Source: CAVPNY01 sp963706905 (lineage in GTDB: Bacteria; Chloroflexota; Anaerolineae; Anaerolineales; UBA4823). Taken from it: DNA of 64,000 nucleotides. The stretch's first letter is position 1. Every line of letters starts with the position of its first letter. The translations under genes and the position numbers were made by a program. This document shows positions 54,059-62,041 of this stretch, in pieces. Where the stretch lies: assembly GCA_963706905.1 (NCBI GenBank), contig CAVPNY010000011.1, positions 310,001-374,000 of the forward strand, read 5' to 3'. The notes below the pieces were generated by a model. The model was given only the letters and a program-made list of their open reading frames with translations. It had not been told where the DNA came from and made no database searches.

Positions 54059-54179
54059 GCTGAACTCCTTCAGTTCGGTGAGCGGTCTGTCTTAAGTTCC
54101 GGACGTCCGACGCCCGGGGCAGAGCACTAGGACACTCACCGTCTATAAACAGAACAATTGTACACTAAATTTTAGATTT

Positions 54180-54593
54180 TTAGAAGGATTTTACAGCTTC
54201 ACTCAAGGAATAGTGGACTTCCAGGAACATATCATAGCCAGTGACCTTTAGAAGGTTGGCGACATTCTTGTTCGGGCTCAACAACTTAAGGTGCGGGGAT
54301 TTAAAAGTTCCATCTCGCAGGCCTTTTGAAATTGCCTGGTCGCTTTCCGACACGGAATCAGTTCGTAATAAATTGAAGACATAATGTAACCCACGGATTC
54401 CAGCGCTGCTAATGAAGGGCACCTGGCTGAGATCTAGGATAAGATAGCGCGTCCCAGCTTGAAAAACATCATCAGCTTTTTTTTGGAGTTGTTCGTAGGT
54501 GTTTCCGTCAAGATCACCCTTTAGATGAAGGATGGTGACCGGCACACGGCCTTGCATTTCTTCGGTCATTATTGAAAGTTGTGACTCAGCCAA
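54180..54593 (-). CDS. STAS-domain anti-sigma factor antagonist
   Basis: A 137-residue protein starting with TTG at 54593, preceded by GGAGGT. STAS fold: VTILHLKGDLDGNTYEQLQKKADDVFQAGTRYLILDLSQVPFISSAGIRGLHYVF, with the phosphorylatable Ser in the FISSAG motif. It has an unusual ~25-residue insertion after the motif (LLRTDSVSESDQAISKGLRDGT). A partner anti-sigma kinase is not in the window. Confidence 0.88.
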   Translation of the reverse strand: MAESQLSIMTEEMQGRVPVTILHLKGDLDGNTYEQLQKKADDVFQAGTRYLILDLSQVPFISSAGIRGLHYVFNLLRTDSVSESDQAISKGLRDGTFKSPHLKLLSPNKNVANLLKVTGYDMFLEVHYSLSEAVKSF

Positions 54594-54706
54594 GATTACC
54601 TCCTCGCTCCCAAGCGAATGGTCTGCACCTGAGCACGCGCAGCCTATTCAAATCTGGTGCAATTATATCTGAATTCGATAATTTTATAGGGTATATAGAT
54701 CATTTC

Positions 54707-55540
54707 TTACTGATTGCGAAACTGCAGGCAATAATGATGAAATGTATTGCTCACCCAGGCGCTGCCGAGTCCAAAAGGCGCCAGACGAATATCATCCTGG
54801 CACCAGATACGCTCATCTTTCAGCACATAGGTTTCACTTAGCCGTTGCGCCAGGTCCCAGGCTAAGGGATAGATCTTTCCGCCCTTCTTGATGTTTTTTA
54901 CAATGATAGTCAGGTAAGCCGTAGGAGTTAAGAATGGTCTTAGACTGGCATAAATCTTCACCAGGCGATCCAGGAATTCCGCATAATCATGGACATTGCC
55001 TAAATCAGCTGGATCTCCCGAATAGACTACGTCTAGCTCGTGTGACTCACGCCGCTTGCTTTGAGTGGCCGCGCCGCGGACGTGTAACATATCCCAGTAA
55101 GGTGGGGAAGTGAGCACATAATCGATCGGCGGGATGTGGTTGTCTTCGACAATTTGAGCGAGTTGCTCGGCGTCACCCTGGATCACTCTGGCGACCGATG
55201 GCGCAGAATTTTCTGCCAGGCTGGCGCGCTCAAATTCGACAAGCTCAGCTGCGATGCCTGCATATAAGGGATTGAGCTCGATCCCGTAGCTATGGCGTCC
55301 TGTTCGCAAGGCAGCTACCAACGTGCTCCCGGTGCCTACCATCGGATCGAAGACCACCTGATCCCGCTTGGTGAAGAATTCAATAAATTCCTGCGCCAAA
55401 GTCTCTGGAAATTTGGCTGGATGGCGGATGGCAGACCTGGCGCGCGGGGGAGGGTTGTGGATGAACCAGGATTTTTGAAACTTGATCCAGGTCTTTGAAT
55501 CCAGCTCGTTCAGGCGATTGACCCGGGGACGTTTTGTCAT
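54707..55540 (-). CDS. DNA methyltransferase, likely N4-cytosine type, orphan
   Basis: A 277-residue protein. SAM site DPMVGTGS at residues 65-72, then YGIELNP; catalytic motif SPPYW at 145-149, a form typical of N4-cytosine methyltransferases. Motif I precedes motif IV, with the target-recognition region after or within the C-terminal half. The complete set lies in one frame. No restriction endonuclease gene is adjacent, so this may be a solitary regulator-type or mobile-DNA-defence remnant. The downstream neighbour is the STAS gene on the same strand. Confidence 0.82.
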   Translation of the reverse strand: MTKRPRVNRLNELDSKTWIKFQKSWFIHNPPPRARSAIRHPAKFPETLAQEFIEFFTKRDQVVFDPMVGTGSTLVAALRTGRHSYGIELNPLYAGIAAELVEFERASLAENSAPSVARVIQGDAEQLAQIVEDNHIPPIDYVLTSPPYWDMLHVRGAATQSKRRESHELDVVYSGDPADLGNVHDYAEFLDRLVKIYASLRPFLTPTAYLTIIVKNIKKGGKIYPLAWDLAQRLSETYVLKDERIWCQDDIRLAPFGLGSAWVSNTFHHYCLQFRNQ

Positions 55541-55580
55541 ATCGATTTGATCCAGGGTTTGATTTTGTTAACCATTTCGA

Positions 55581-56444
55581 TTATTGGATAATATCCCGAA
55601 CAATTAAATCTGTAAAACTGACTGTGACATCCATCTCTCCGCCGGAGCGGGCAAATACACCCAGATTGCCGCCGGGTAAGAGCGGATCGCTCACAGTAAA
55701 CTGGTATTGGTCGTTCACAAAGAAGCGCATCTCCCGACCTACTGCCCACACTGCCAGCCGTGAGCTGCTTGGAGCTCCGGGAGGAACCGATCCACTCAGT
55801 GTCCAGGGCTGTGGGGAGGACGCTGTTCCGCCAATTACCCTATCCAGGCGAACCATGCCATTACAGGATAGCGAATAGCGGTAGAAATCCCCAGAAGAGG
55901 CCATCCGGATTAATAAACCATATTCATCCTGGCCGCGACACAAAGTAGGGCTGGCGGTGATCTCTGCGTAAAAATCGCCTAATACCGGTGTCTGGCGGAC
56001 ACTGTATTCGTATGCACCGGGCTCTGAGATAGCAATGGTCAATTCATTTTTCCCCAGGGCAGCGCTGCCGGATGAAGTTTTGCCAAGCAACCAGGAGTCA
56101 GGGCTGGAAAAGTCATCAACCAACAAAGTCTCCCCCAGGTTTGGGCGATAATCCTGCGTCGGGGTGATAACCGGAGTGGGAAATAGTGTGGGTGTGGAAG
56201 TAGGCGGAAACCAAACGATGGTGGCTGTGGGTGTGCTGGTTTGGGTTGGGGTTACCGTCGCCTCAAAAAAGTACTCAGGAGTTGCGGTCGTTGTGCAGGC
56301 GCCCAAGAATATTAAAAACATGAATGCCAGTAGTACCGACCAGCTCTGGCGAAAAATTCCAAACAATAATCGCACACCATGTGGAATTCGTGAATAATTC
56401 AATTTGTCTAAACCAAAGTATTTAGGTTTGGTATCGCCTGACAA
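55581..56444 (-). CDS. Lipoprotein with Thr/Pro linker and LamG/concanavalin-like domain
   Basis: Up to 287 residues. Lipobox LIFLGAC within a hydrophobic segment (LLAFMFLIFLGAC); a Thr/Pro spacer with TPTxTPT-type repeats follows. The C-terminal ~180 residues form a beta-sandwich resembling a family-16/LamG-like sugar-binding domain (LLVDDFSSPDSWLLGKTSSG ... YAEITASPTLCRGQDEYGLLIR ... RLAVWAVGREMRFFVNDQ). The listed ATG at 56444 overlaps the dehydrogenase stop by 23 bp; shorter starts (GTG or ATG nearer the lipobox) are possible. Probably exported and membrane anchored. Confidence 0.65.
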   Translation of the reverse strand: MSGDTKPKYFGLDKLNYSRIPHGVRLLFGIFRQSWSVLLAFMFLIFLGACTTTATPEYFFEATVTPTQTSTPTATIVWFPPTSTPTLFPTPVITPTQDYRPNLGETLLVDDFSSPDSWLLGKTSSGSAALGKNELTIAISEPGAYEYSVRQTPVLGDFYAEITASPTLCRGQDEYGLLIRMASSGDFYRYSLSCNGMVRLDRVIGGTASSPQPWTLSGSVPPGAPSSSRLAVWAVGREMRFFVNDQYQFTVSDPLLPGGNLGVFARSGGEMDVTVSFTDLIVRDIIQ

Positions 56445-57435
56445 TATTCGGGATCAGGTACTCGTGAAAGCAGCGTTCCATACTGTAGTCGGGTTGCCAA
56501 CCCCAATCACGGCGAGCGTCATGATCATTTAAATCCGCTGGCCAGCTATCGATAATCGCCTGACGTTTAATGTCTGGCTGGAAGCTGATCTGAGCATCAG
56601 GAAAAGCTTTAAGCACTTCAATCTGAATTTGAACCGCGGGTAGACTAAAGCTGGTTACATTGTATACAGATCGAGTCAAAGCTGATCGGGGTGCCCGGGC
56701 TAAACATAACAAGGCTGTTACGGCGTCCGGCATTGCCATGAAAGGAATCTGAGCGTCCTGGCGCACGAAGCAGGCATAGGGTTGTTTTTGAGCAGCCGCA
56801 TGCAGCATCTCAGGTCCATAATCACTGGTGCCGCCACTGGGAACGGTAAAGGCACTGATTAAGCCAGGAAAGCGCACGCAGCGGAAGTCTAGCATCACCG
56901 GGCGCTCAGCGGCTAATTGACGGTAGTATTGGCTGAAATAAGTGCCCAGCATTTCGCAATACAGTTTGTTGCAGCCGTACATCGTAATCGGATAGTTCCA
57001 TTCCCACTCTCGCACATGGGGAAACTTGGCCTTGGTCTCCAGATCGGGTATCCCGTATGCCGCGATGGAGCTAGGGAAGATGAACATCACCGGGTCTCCA
57101 CGCCATTCGGATTGTTCGGCGGCTAACTGCAACAATCCGAGGGTGCCTTCAACGTTGACCTGGTGGGCGGCGACCGGGGTAAATTCGCCCCTGGTTGAGA
57201 GGAGCGCTGCCAGATGGTAAATAGCCATAATCTCGTACTCGCTCACCAGCCGGGAGAGTAACGTTTTATCCAGGATATCGCCAACGATGTGCGTAGAATA
57301 TTGGCCTATCTCATCAGGCAGCGGGCGCACATCGAGAGTGAGCAGGTGACTGGTCCCTTGTTCAGAGAGGTTCTTTACCAGCGCCTGGCCAACTTCTCCG
57401 CCTGCGCCGGTAATCAGGGTAACTTTTTTCCGCAT
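56422..57435 (-). CDS. SDR-type L-threonine 3-dehydrogenase
   Basis: About 337 residues from ATG 57435 (MRKKVTLITGAGGEVGQAL, with GGAGAAACC upstream). NAD-binding TGAGGEVG; IYHLAALLSTRGEF; active-site Ser-Tyr-Lys: FIFPSSIAAYG and TMYGCNKLYCEML; then RFPGLISA, PSGGTSDYGPEMLHAAA and FMAMPDAV. This pattern is the epimerase-like threonine dehydrogenase, which oxidises L-threonine to 2-amino-3-ketobutyrate with NAD+. A general NAD-dependent epimerase is a less likely reading. It follows purA by 44 bp on the same strand. Confidence 0.85.
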   Translation of the reverse strand: MRKKVTLITGAGGEVGQALVKNLSEQGTSHLLTLDVRPLPDEIGQYSTHIVGDILDKTLLSRLVSEYEIMAIYHLAALLSTRGEFTPVAAHQVNVEGTLGLLQLAAEQSEWRGDPVMFIFPSSIAAYGIPDLETKAKFPHVREWEWNYPITMYGCNKLYCEMLGTYFSQYYRQLAAERPVMLDFRCVRFPGLISAFTVPSGGTSDYGPEMLHAAAQKQPYACFVRQDAQIPFMAMPDAVTALLCLARAPRSALTRSVYNVTSFSLPAVQIQIEVLKAFPDAQISFQPDIKRQAIIDSWPADLNDHDARRDWGWQPDYSMERCFHEYLIPNIVRRYQT

Positions 57436-57479
57436 GGTTTCTCCGTGTCCAGTGCTCAATCAGGTGATGTAGAAGGGAG

Positions 57480-58772
57480 TTAAGCAAGCTCGATGACCTG
57501 CTCGCGTTCTGGTCCAACCGACACCAAGCGGACTGGAATGCCGCTTAGTTCCTCGATGCGTAAGATATAGGAGCGGGCCTGGGCTGGTAAATCCTCCCAG
57601 CGCCGCACCTCTCTAATATCTTGATTCCACCCCGGCAGGTGCTCATAGATGGCCTGGAAGGGCGAGAGGCAAGCCGGACCGTATGGCAGCTCGGAGTACT
57701 TCTTTTCTTGATCCTGGTAAGCTACGCATAATTGGATAACTGGCAAACCGCTGAGGATATCCAACTTGGTTAAGGCTAATTCGGTGAGACCATTAACCCT
57801 TACTGCATAGCGTAGTAATACCGTGTCCAGCCAACCTACCCGGCGTGGGCGACCTGTGGTCGTGCCATATTCGTCCCATGGGTTCTGTCCGGTGCCGCGC
57901 AGACGCAGCGCCAGATCGCCTCCGACTTCGGTGGGGAAAGGACCAGCCCCAACGTGTGTCTGGAAGGCTTTGGTGACTCCAATAACGCGTCCGGTGTTGC
58001 CCACTCCCAGGCCTAACCCAACCAAAGCCCCTGGCGCAGTGGGATTGGAACTGGTCACGAAAGGGTAAGTACCATGGTCAATATCGAGCAGGGTACCCTG
58101 AGCGCCCTCTGCCAGCACGCGCTGCCCTTGGGCTAGAGCTGTGTTTAACTCAGCAGACACGTCACAGATATGAGGGACGAGTTTTTCTGCGTAGCAGTCA
58201 AAATCCGCAAGCACTGGTTCTAGCTCGAGAGACGGTGCATCATATAGAGCAACCAGTTGGCGGTTAATCGCGCGAATGTGGCTGGTGAGGGCATCCTTAA
58301 AGGCTTTCCGATCGAGCATATCTATCAGCCGTAAGCCCTGGCGAGAGATCTTGCTGGTATAAGCTGGACCGATACCGCGCATGGTCGTGCCAATCTGAGC
58401 CTGTCCGCGGGCGGATTCTTGGGCCTGGTCCAGGGCGCGGTGGGCAGGCGTGATCAGATGGGCTGCAAAGGACAGGCGCAGGCGATGGTGGGAGACATCC
58501 ACTCCAGCTGCTGCCAGAGTCTCCATCTCTGTGATCAGTGTCGCCGGGTTAATCACCACCCCATTGCCGATCAGGCCGACAGTGTGCGGGTGAATAATCC
58601 CAGAAGGGATCAGATGCAGCTTAAATGTCCTCTCTCCCACAGTGACAGTGTGTCCGGCGTTGTCGCCCCCGTTATAGCGAGCAACGAAGTCGGCCTGAGC
58701 GGCCAGAAGATCCACGACGCGGCCTTTGCCTTCATCGCCCCATTGCGCCCCGATGATAATATCCAATGGCAT
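57480..58772 (-). CDS. purA: Adenylosuccinate synthetase
   Basis: About 430 residues from ATG 58772 (MPLDIIIGAQWGDEGKG; GGAGAG 4 bp upstream); a longer frame upstream to 59153 has no family match. P-loop-like GAQWGDEGKGRVVD, YNGGDNAGHTV, GTTMRGIGPAYTSK, ANTGRVIGVTKAF-like region and VRVNGLTELALTKLDIL. It converts IMP and aspartate to adenylosuccinate with GTP. It diverges from the S51 peptidase gene. Confidence 0.95.
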   Translation of the reverse strand: MPLDIIIGAQWGDEGKGRVVDLLAAQADFVARYNGGDNAGHTVTVGERTFKLHLIPSGIIHPHTVGLIGNGVVINPATLITEMETLAAAGVDVSHHRLRLSFAAHLITPAHRALDQAQESARGQAQIGTTMRGIGPAYTSKISRQGLRLIDMLDRKAFKDALTSHIRAINRQLVALYDAPSLELEPVLADFDCYAEKLVPHICDVSAELNTALAQGQRVLAEGAQGTLLDIDHGTYPFVTSSNPTAPGALVGLGLGVGNTGRVIGVTKAFQTHVGAGPFPTEVGGDLALRLRGTGQNPWDEYGTTTGRPRRVGWLDTVLLRYAVRVNGLTELALTKLDILSGLPVIQLCVAYQDQEKKYSELPYGPACLSPFQAIYEHLPGWNQDIREVRRWEDLPAQARSYILRIEELSGIPVRLVSVGPEREQVIELA

Positions 58773-58935
58773 GCTACTCTCCGTTTCTATTGTAAAATTA
58801 TCATCAGACCCATCAAATTTCATTCTAGCACAAAGGCTGGCGATCGTACAACAGAATGACGATCGGGTGAGATTAGTGTGAAATGTCGCCAGTCGAATCT
58901 TGATAATGTTGGGAATTGACACAGCGATCCTCATT

Positions 58936-60012
58936 ATGGAAACAGCTCTACATTCTTCTAGTCCTGGTCCGATTGTATTGTTTGGTTCTGGGGAGACCAG
59001 CCCCAGCGGTCGAAAGATTTTTGATGCAATATTCTCCCGGCTGGCTGCTACCAACCCTCGTGCTGCTGCGTTGAAAGTTGCAATCCTGGAAACCCCCGCT
59101 GGATTTGAGCTTAACTCAGCCCAGGTCGCTGGAAGAGTTGGGGATTTCATCACTCAGCGCTTGCAAAATTTCAATCCGCAGGTGAAATTGGTACCCGCGT
59201 GCCGTCGCGGTACACCGTTCAGTCCTGATAACGAAGCAATCCTGGCTCCGTTATTTGACGCAGACCTGATTTTCATGGGCCCAGGGAGTCCAAGCTATGC
59301 GGTACGCCAATTGAACAATAGCCTTGCGTGGCAATATTTGCTTGTCCGACACCGCCTGGGAGCCGGCCTGGCGCTGGCCAGTGCGGCTACCATCGCCACA
59401 AGTGCCTGCGCCTTACCGGTTTACGAGATCTACAAGGTTGGGGAAGAGATCCATTGGAAGGCAGGGCTCGACCTGTTGGGCGCCTTTGGTTTGCCGGTTG
59501 TGTTTGTGCCGCACTGGAACAACACGGAAGGCGGCGAGGACCTGGATACCAGCCGGTGTTTCATGGGACGGGAGCGCTTCGAGCCACTGCTGAGCATGCT
59601 GCCAGGAGGGCAGACGGTTGTAGGAATCGACGAAAAAACCGGACTGCTGATTGATTTCGACGCGCGGCTGGGCACCGTGCTGGGGAGCGGCTCGGTCACG
59701 CTGATCCGAGATGACCAGGAAAAGCGTTATCCAAGCGGCGAGAGCTTCGACCTGGAGGAGCTGGGAGAATACCGCCTACCTGAAGCGGGGGCGGGTATAG
59801 CGCCCGGAGTTTGGCAAGCCATGCTTGAGCAAGCCAGCCAGAGAGATCATTCGAATGGACCACCCAAAGAGGTGCGCGAGCTGGTAGTGATGCGGGAAGA
59901 TGCTCGCCGAAGGAAAGCCTGGGCAGAAGCGGATGATCTGCGTCAGCGGATCGCTTCGATGGGCTGGCAGGTGAAGGATACGCCGGAGGGACCGGTATTG
60001 GAGGAGATCTAA
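58936..60012 (+). CDS. S51/cyanophycinase-like peptidase fused to a CysRS-type C-terminal domain
   Basis: About 358 residues from ATG 58936. Residues ~1-260 resemble a class-I glutamine-amidotransferase-like S51 protein: PIVLFGSGETSPSGRKIF, IFMGPGSPSYAVRQL and ASAATIATSACALP; the classical nucleophile-elbow Ser is not securely identified. Residues ~310-358 (VVMREDARRRKAWAEADDLRQRIASMGWQVKDTPEGPVLE) match the C-terminal helix bundle of cysteinyl-tRNA synthetase. TAATG overlap couples it to the next gene. A hydrolase on a cysteine- or tRNA-linked substrate is possible but not shown. Confidence 0.75.
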   Translation: METALHSSSPGPIVLFGSGETSPSGRKIFDAIFSRLAATNPRAAALKVAILETPAGFELNSAQVAGRVGDFITQRLQNFNPQVKLVPACRRGTPFSPDNEAILAPLFDADLIFMGPGSPSYAVRQLNNSLAWQYLLVRHRLGAGLALASAATIATSACALPVYEIYKVGEEIHWKAGLDLLGAFGLPVVFVPHWNNTEGGEDLDTSRCFMGRERFEPLLSMLPGGQTVVGIDEKTGLLIDFDARLGTVLGSGSVTLIRDDQEKRYPSGESFDLEELGEYRLPEAGAGIAPGVWQAMLEQASQRDHSNGPPKEVRELVVMREDARRRKAWAEADDLRQRIASMGWQVKDTPEGPVLEEI

Positions 60013-60908
60013 TGAGAGTTGGTTATATTGGATTAGGCTTGATGGGCAAGTCCATCGCCCACAATATCTTGAAGGCGGGTTTCCCGCTGGTGGTGCATAA
60101 CCGCAGCCGGGGAGCGGTGGAAGAGCTGGCCGCTGAAGGTGCCAAAATCGCCGCTTCTCCGGTGGAAGTCGCCAGCCAGGTGGATGTTGTTTTCACCAAC
60201 CTGCCGGATTCGCCGGACGTGGAGCAGGTAGCGATAGGCCCAGGTGGGATCGTTGAAGGGGCGCACGCTGGATTGATTTATGTGGATAACTCCACAATCA
60301 AGCCGGCCTCCGCGCGCCGCATCGCCGATGTTTTGGGAGAAAAAGGTGTGCTTTGCCTCGATGCGCCGGTCAGCGGTGGCGATATTGGGGCAAAGCAAGG
60401 GACATTGGCGATCATGGTGGGCGGCCCGGCAGAAGCACTGGAGCAAGTCCGGCCGATCTTTGAGGCGATGGGTAAGACGATCACCCATGTCGGTGAGGCG
60501 GGAGCAGGACAGATCGCCAAGGCTGCCAACCAGATTATGGTGGCAGCGCAGATGGTCGCGATGGGTGAGCTGTTGATCTTCGCCCGCAAAGCCGGCGCTG
60601 ACCCGGAAAAAGTCATCCAGGCTATTCGGGGCGGGGCGGCGCAGTGTTGGACGCTGGATGTCAAGCCACCGCGACTATTCCAGGGTAATCGTGCTCCCGG
60701 ATTCAAGGTTTACATGCAGGCCAAAGACATGGGCATCGTGCTGGATACAGCCCGCCAGTACGAAATTCCACTGCCAGCGGCTGCACTGCATACCCAGTTA
60801 TTCAATGCCATGCTTGCAATGGGACTGGGCGAGCTTGACAACTCGGCAGTGATTGGGGTGATTGAAGCCCTGGCAGGCGCAGATCTTCTTGCGGACAACC
60901 CCGAGTAG
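60012..60908 (+). CDS. NAD(P)-dependent beta-hydroxyacid dehydrogenase
   Basis: A 298-residue protein of the 3-hydroxyisobutyrate/tartronate-semialdehyde reductase family. Rossmann GLGLMGKSIAHNILKAG, DAPVSGGDIGAKQGTLAIMVGG, and AGAGQIAKAANQIMVA (catalytic Lys). It reduces or oxidises small 3-hydroxyacids. It is coupled with the S51 gene through a shared TAATG. Confidence 0.9.
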   Translation: MRVGYIGLGLMGKSIAHNILKAGFPLVVHNRSRGAVEELAAEGAKIAASPVEVASQVDVVFTNLPDSPDVEQVAIGPGGIVEGAHAGLIYVDNSTIKPASARRIADVLGEKGVLCLDAPVSGGDIGAKQGTLAIMVGGPAEALEQVRPIFEAMGKTITHVGEAGAGQIAKAANQIMVAAQMVAMGELLIFARKAGADPEKVIQAIRGGAAQCWTLDVKPPRLFQGNRAPGFKVYMQAKDMGIVLDTARQYEIPLPAAALHTQLFNAMLAMGLGELDNSAVIGVIEALAGADLLADNPE

Positions 60909-61054
60909 TACTTAATTCCTATTGGTATCCAGCCACGTACAGGTCAATTTTCATATCGATTTGTGATATGCTTAGGAAGGTATATCCATCGATGCGCGTG
61001 TGCAGGACACTGAATCTTATCCTTTCTGGCGAATTAATCACAAGGAGATTTCTA

Positions 61055-61678
61055 ATGAAAACGAAAACTTCTCTAAGGTTTGCGATGCTGGTTGGGCTGG
61101 CGGTCGTGATCCTGCTGACTGCAGCTGCACCATTTCCTGGTCGGGGCGTCTCTTTTGCTACTACGGATCCGGTCGATCTGGTACGGTTAACAGTTGAGAA
61201 CCGGACTACCGGATACATGTACATGTGGCTAAAGGGTCCTCAATTCTACTATTTGGTAATTAAGCCCGAATCGATTTCGGTGTTCACGATTGAACCCGGT
61301 TCCTACTACCAAACAGTGCGAGCTTGCGGTGATACTGCCTCCAAGTCGATCAACATTACTACACATACTCGCCAGGTCATGCCGGTTTGTGGCGCCAATG
61401 CCAAGAACCTTACTGAAACAGGCAGTGCGGTCTATGATCTCTCTAATTTGATCAAGATCGTCAGGGTAACGGTAGACAACGAGTTAGATACGAATTTGGT
61501 CGCTATCCTGACCGGCCCGGCGACATATGTGTTCACAGTATACGAAAATGATGCAAACGTTTACACCATCGCTAAGGGCAAATACCAGGTTCAGTATTGG
61601 GCGTGCGGTGAATACGCCACCAGAACCTGGACTGCATACTCGGATGCCAAACTGAAACTGGAGTGCCCGAAGAAGTAA
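61055..61678 (+). CDS. Secreted protein with two copies of an unnamed beta-rich domain
   Basis: About 207 residues from ATG 61055 (MKTKTSLRFAMLVGLAVVILLTAAAPF; AAGGAG 7 bp upstream). After the signal peptide are two repeats: LVRLTVENRTTGYMYMWLKGP, FYYLVIKPES, FTIEPGSYYQTVRACG; and IVRVTVDNELDTNLVAILTGP, YVFTVYEND, YTIAKGKYQVQYWACG. Each ends in a short tail with one Cys. The single-copy version is at 28257-28670. Function unknown; probable exported beta-sandwich module. Confidence 0.8.
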   Translation: MKTKTSLRFAMLVGLAVVILLTAAAPFPGRGVSFATTDPVDLVRLTVENRTTGYMYMWLKGPQFYYLVIKPESISVFTIEPGSYYQTVRACGDTASKSINITTHTRQVMPVCGANAKNLTETGSAVYDLSNLIKIVRVTVDNELDTNLVAILTGPATYVFTVYENDANVYTIAKGKYQVQYWACGEYATRTWTAYSDAKLKLECPKK

Positions 61679-61692
61679 TCCTTAATTGAGGA

Positions 61693-61720
61693 TTGCTTTT
61701 TCAATCCAGGATGGTATAAT
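61693..61720 (+). promoter_or_regulatory. Promoter of the thrS T-box transcript
   Basis: TTGCTT (61693-61698), 16-bp spacer, TATAAT (61715-61720). It overlaps the GGATTG-T-rich-CAATCC hairpin right after the secreted protein stop. The transcript would start near 61727. Confidence 0.65.
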
Positions 61721-61726
61721 CCGACC

Positions 61727-62026
61727 AATTAACGTCTTAAATCGCGAAGACCAGGTCGAGTAACCGGTGTAAGACCCGACAGGGAGAGGAGATCGTGGAC
61801 TGAGAGTCTCCTGCGGCGCGAATTTCAATCCATGTTGGAATGAAATTCCGTCTATCCGGTGAAAACCCCCTGCGAGCATGACCCCCAACCGCCAGATAGC
61901 AATTACTGGCATAGTAAGGGAAACGATTGACCCCGTTAGAAGTCCGACAGAGATAGGCCTGATAGGCCTAACCTGGGTGGAACCGCGTGAGATTAACTCT
62001 CGCCCCAGAAGGGCGAGAGTTTTTAT
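61727..62026 (+). promoter_or_regulatory. T-box riboswitch leader of thrS
   Basis: A ~300-nt leader with the T-box signature GGGTGGAACCGCG at 61975-61987, an AGTA element at 61759-61762, AGGGAGAGG downstream of it, and a terminator ACTCTCGCCC/GGGCGAGAGT followed by U's (61996-62024). An internal hairpin GAATTTCA/TGAAATTC (61820-61848) interrupts stem I. A likely specifier codon is ACC (61865-61867, in GTGAAAACC), matching threonine, but it needs folding to confirm. It senses uncharged tRNA-Thr; when bound, the antiterminator forms and thrS is expressed. Confidence 0.88.
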
Positions 62027-62041
62027 TTATAGGAGGAGATC

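Noticed and set aside
58773..59153. Long N-terminal extension of purA
   Set aside because: It has no PurA similarity and the ATG at 58772 has a good ribosome binding site and the family start MPLDIIIGAQWG; the extension also overlaps the S51 gene.
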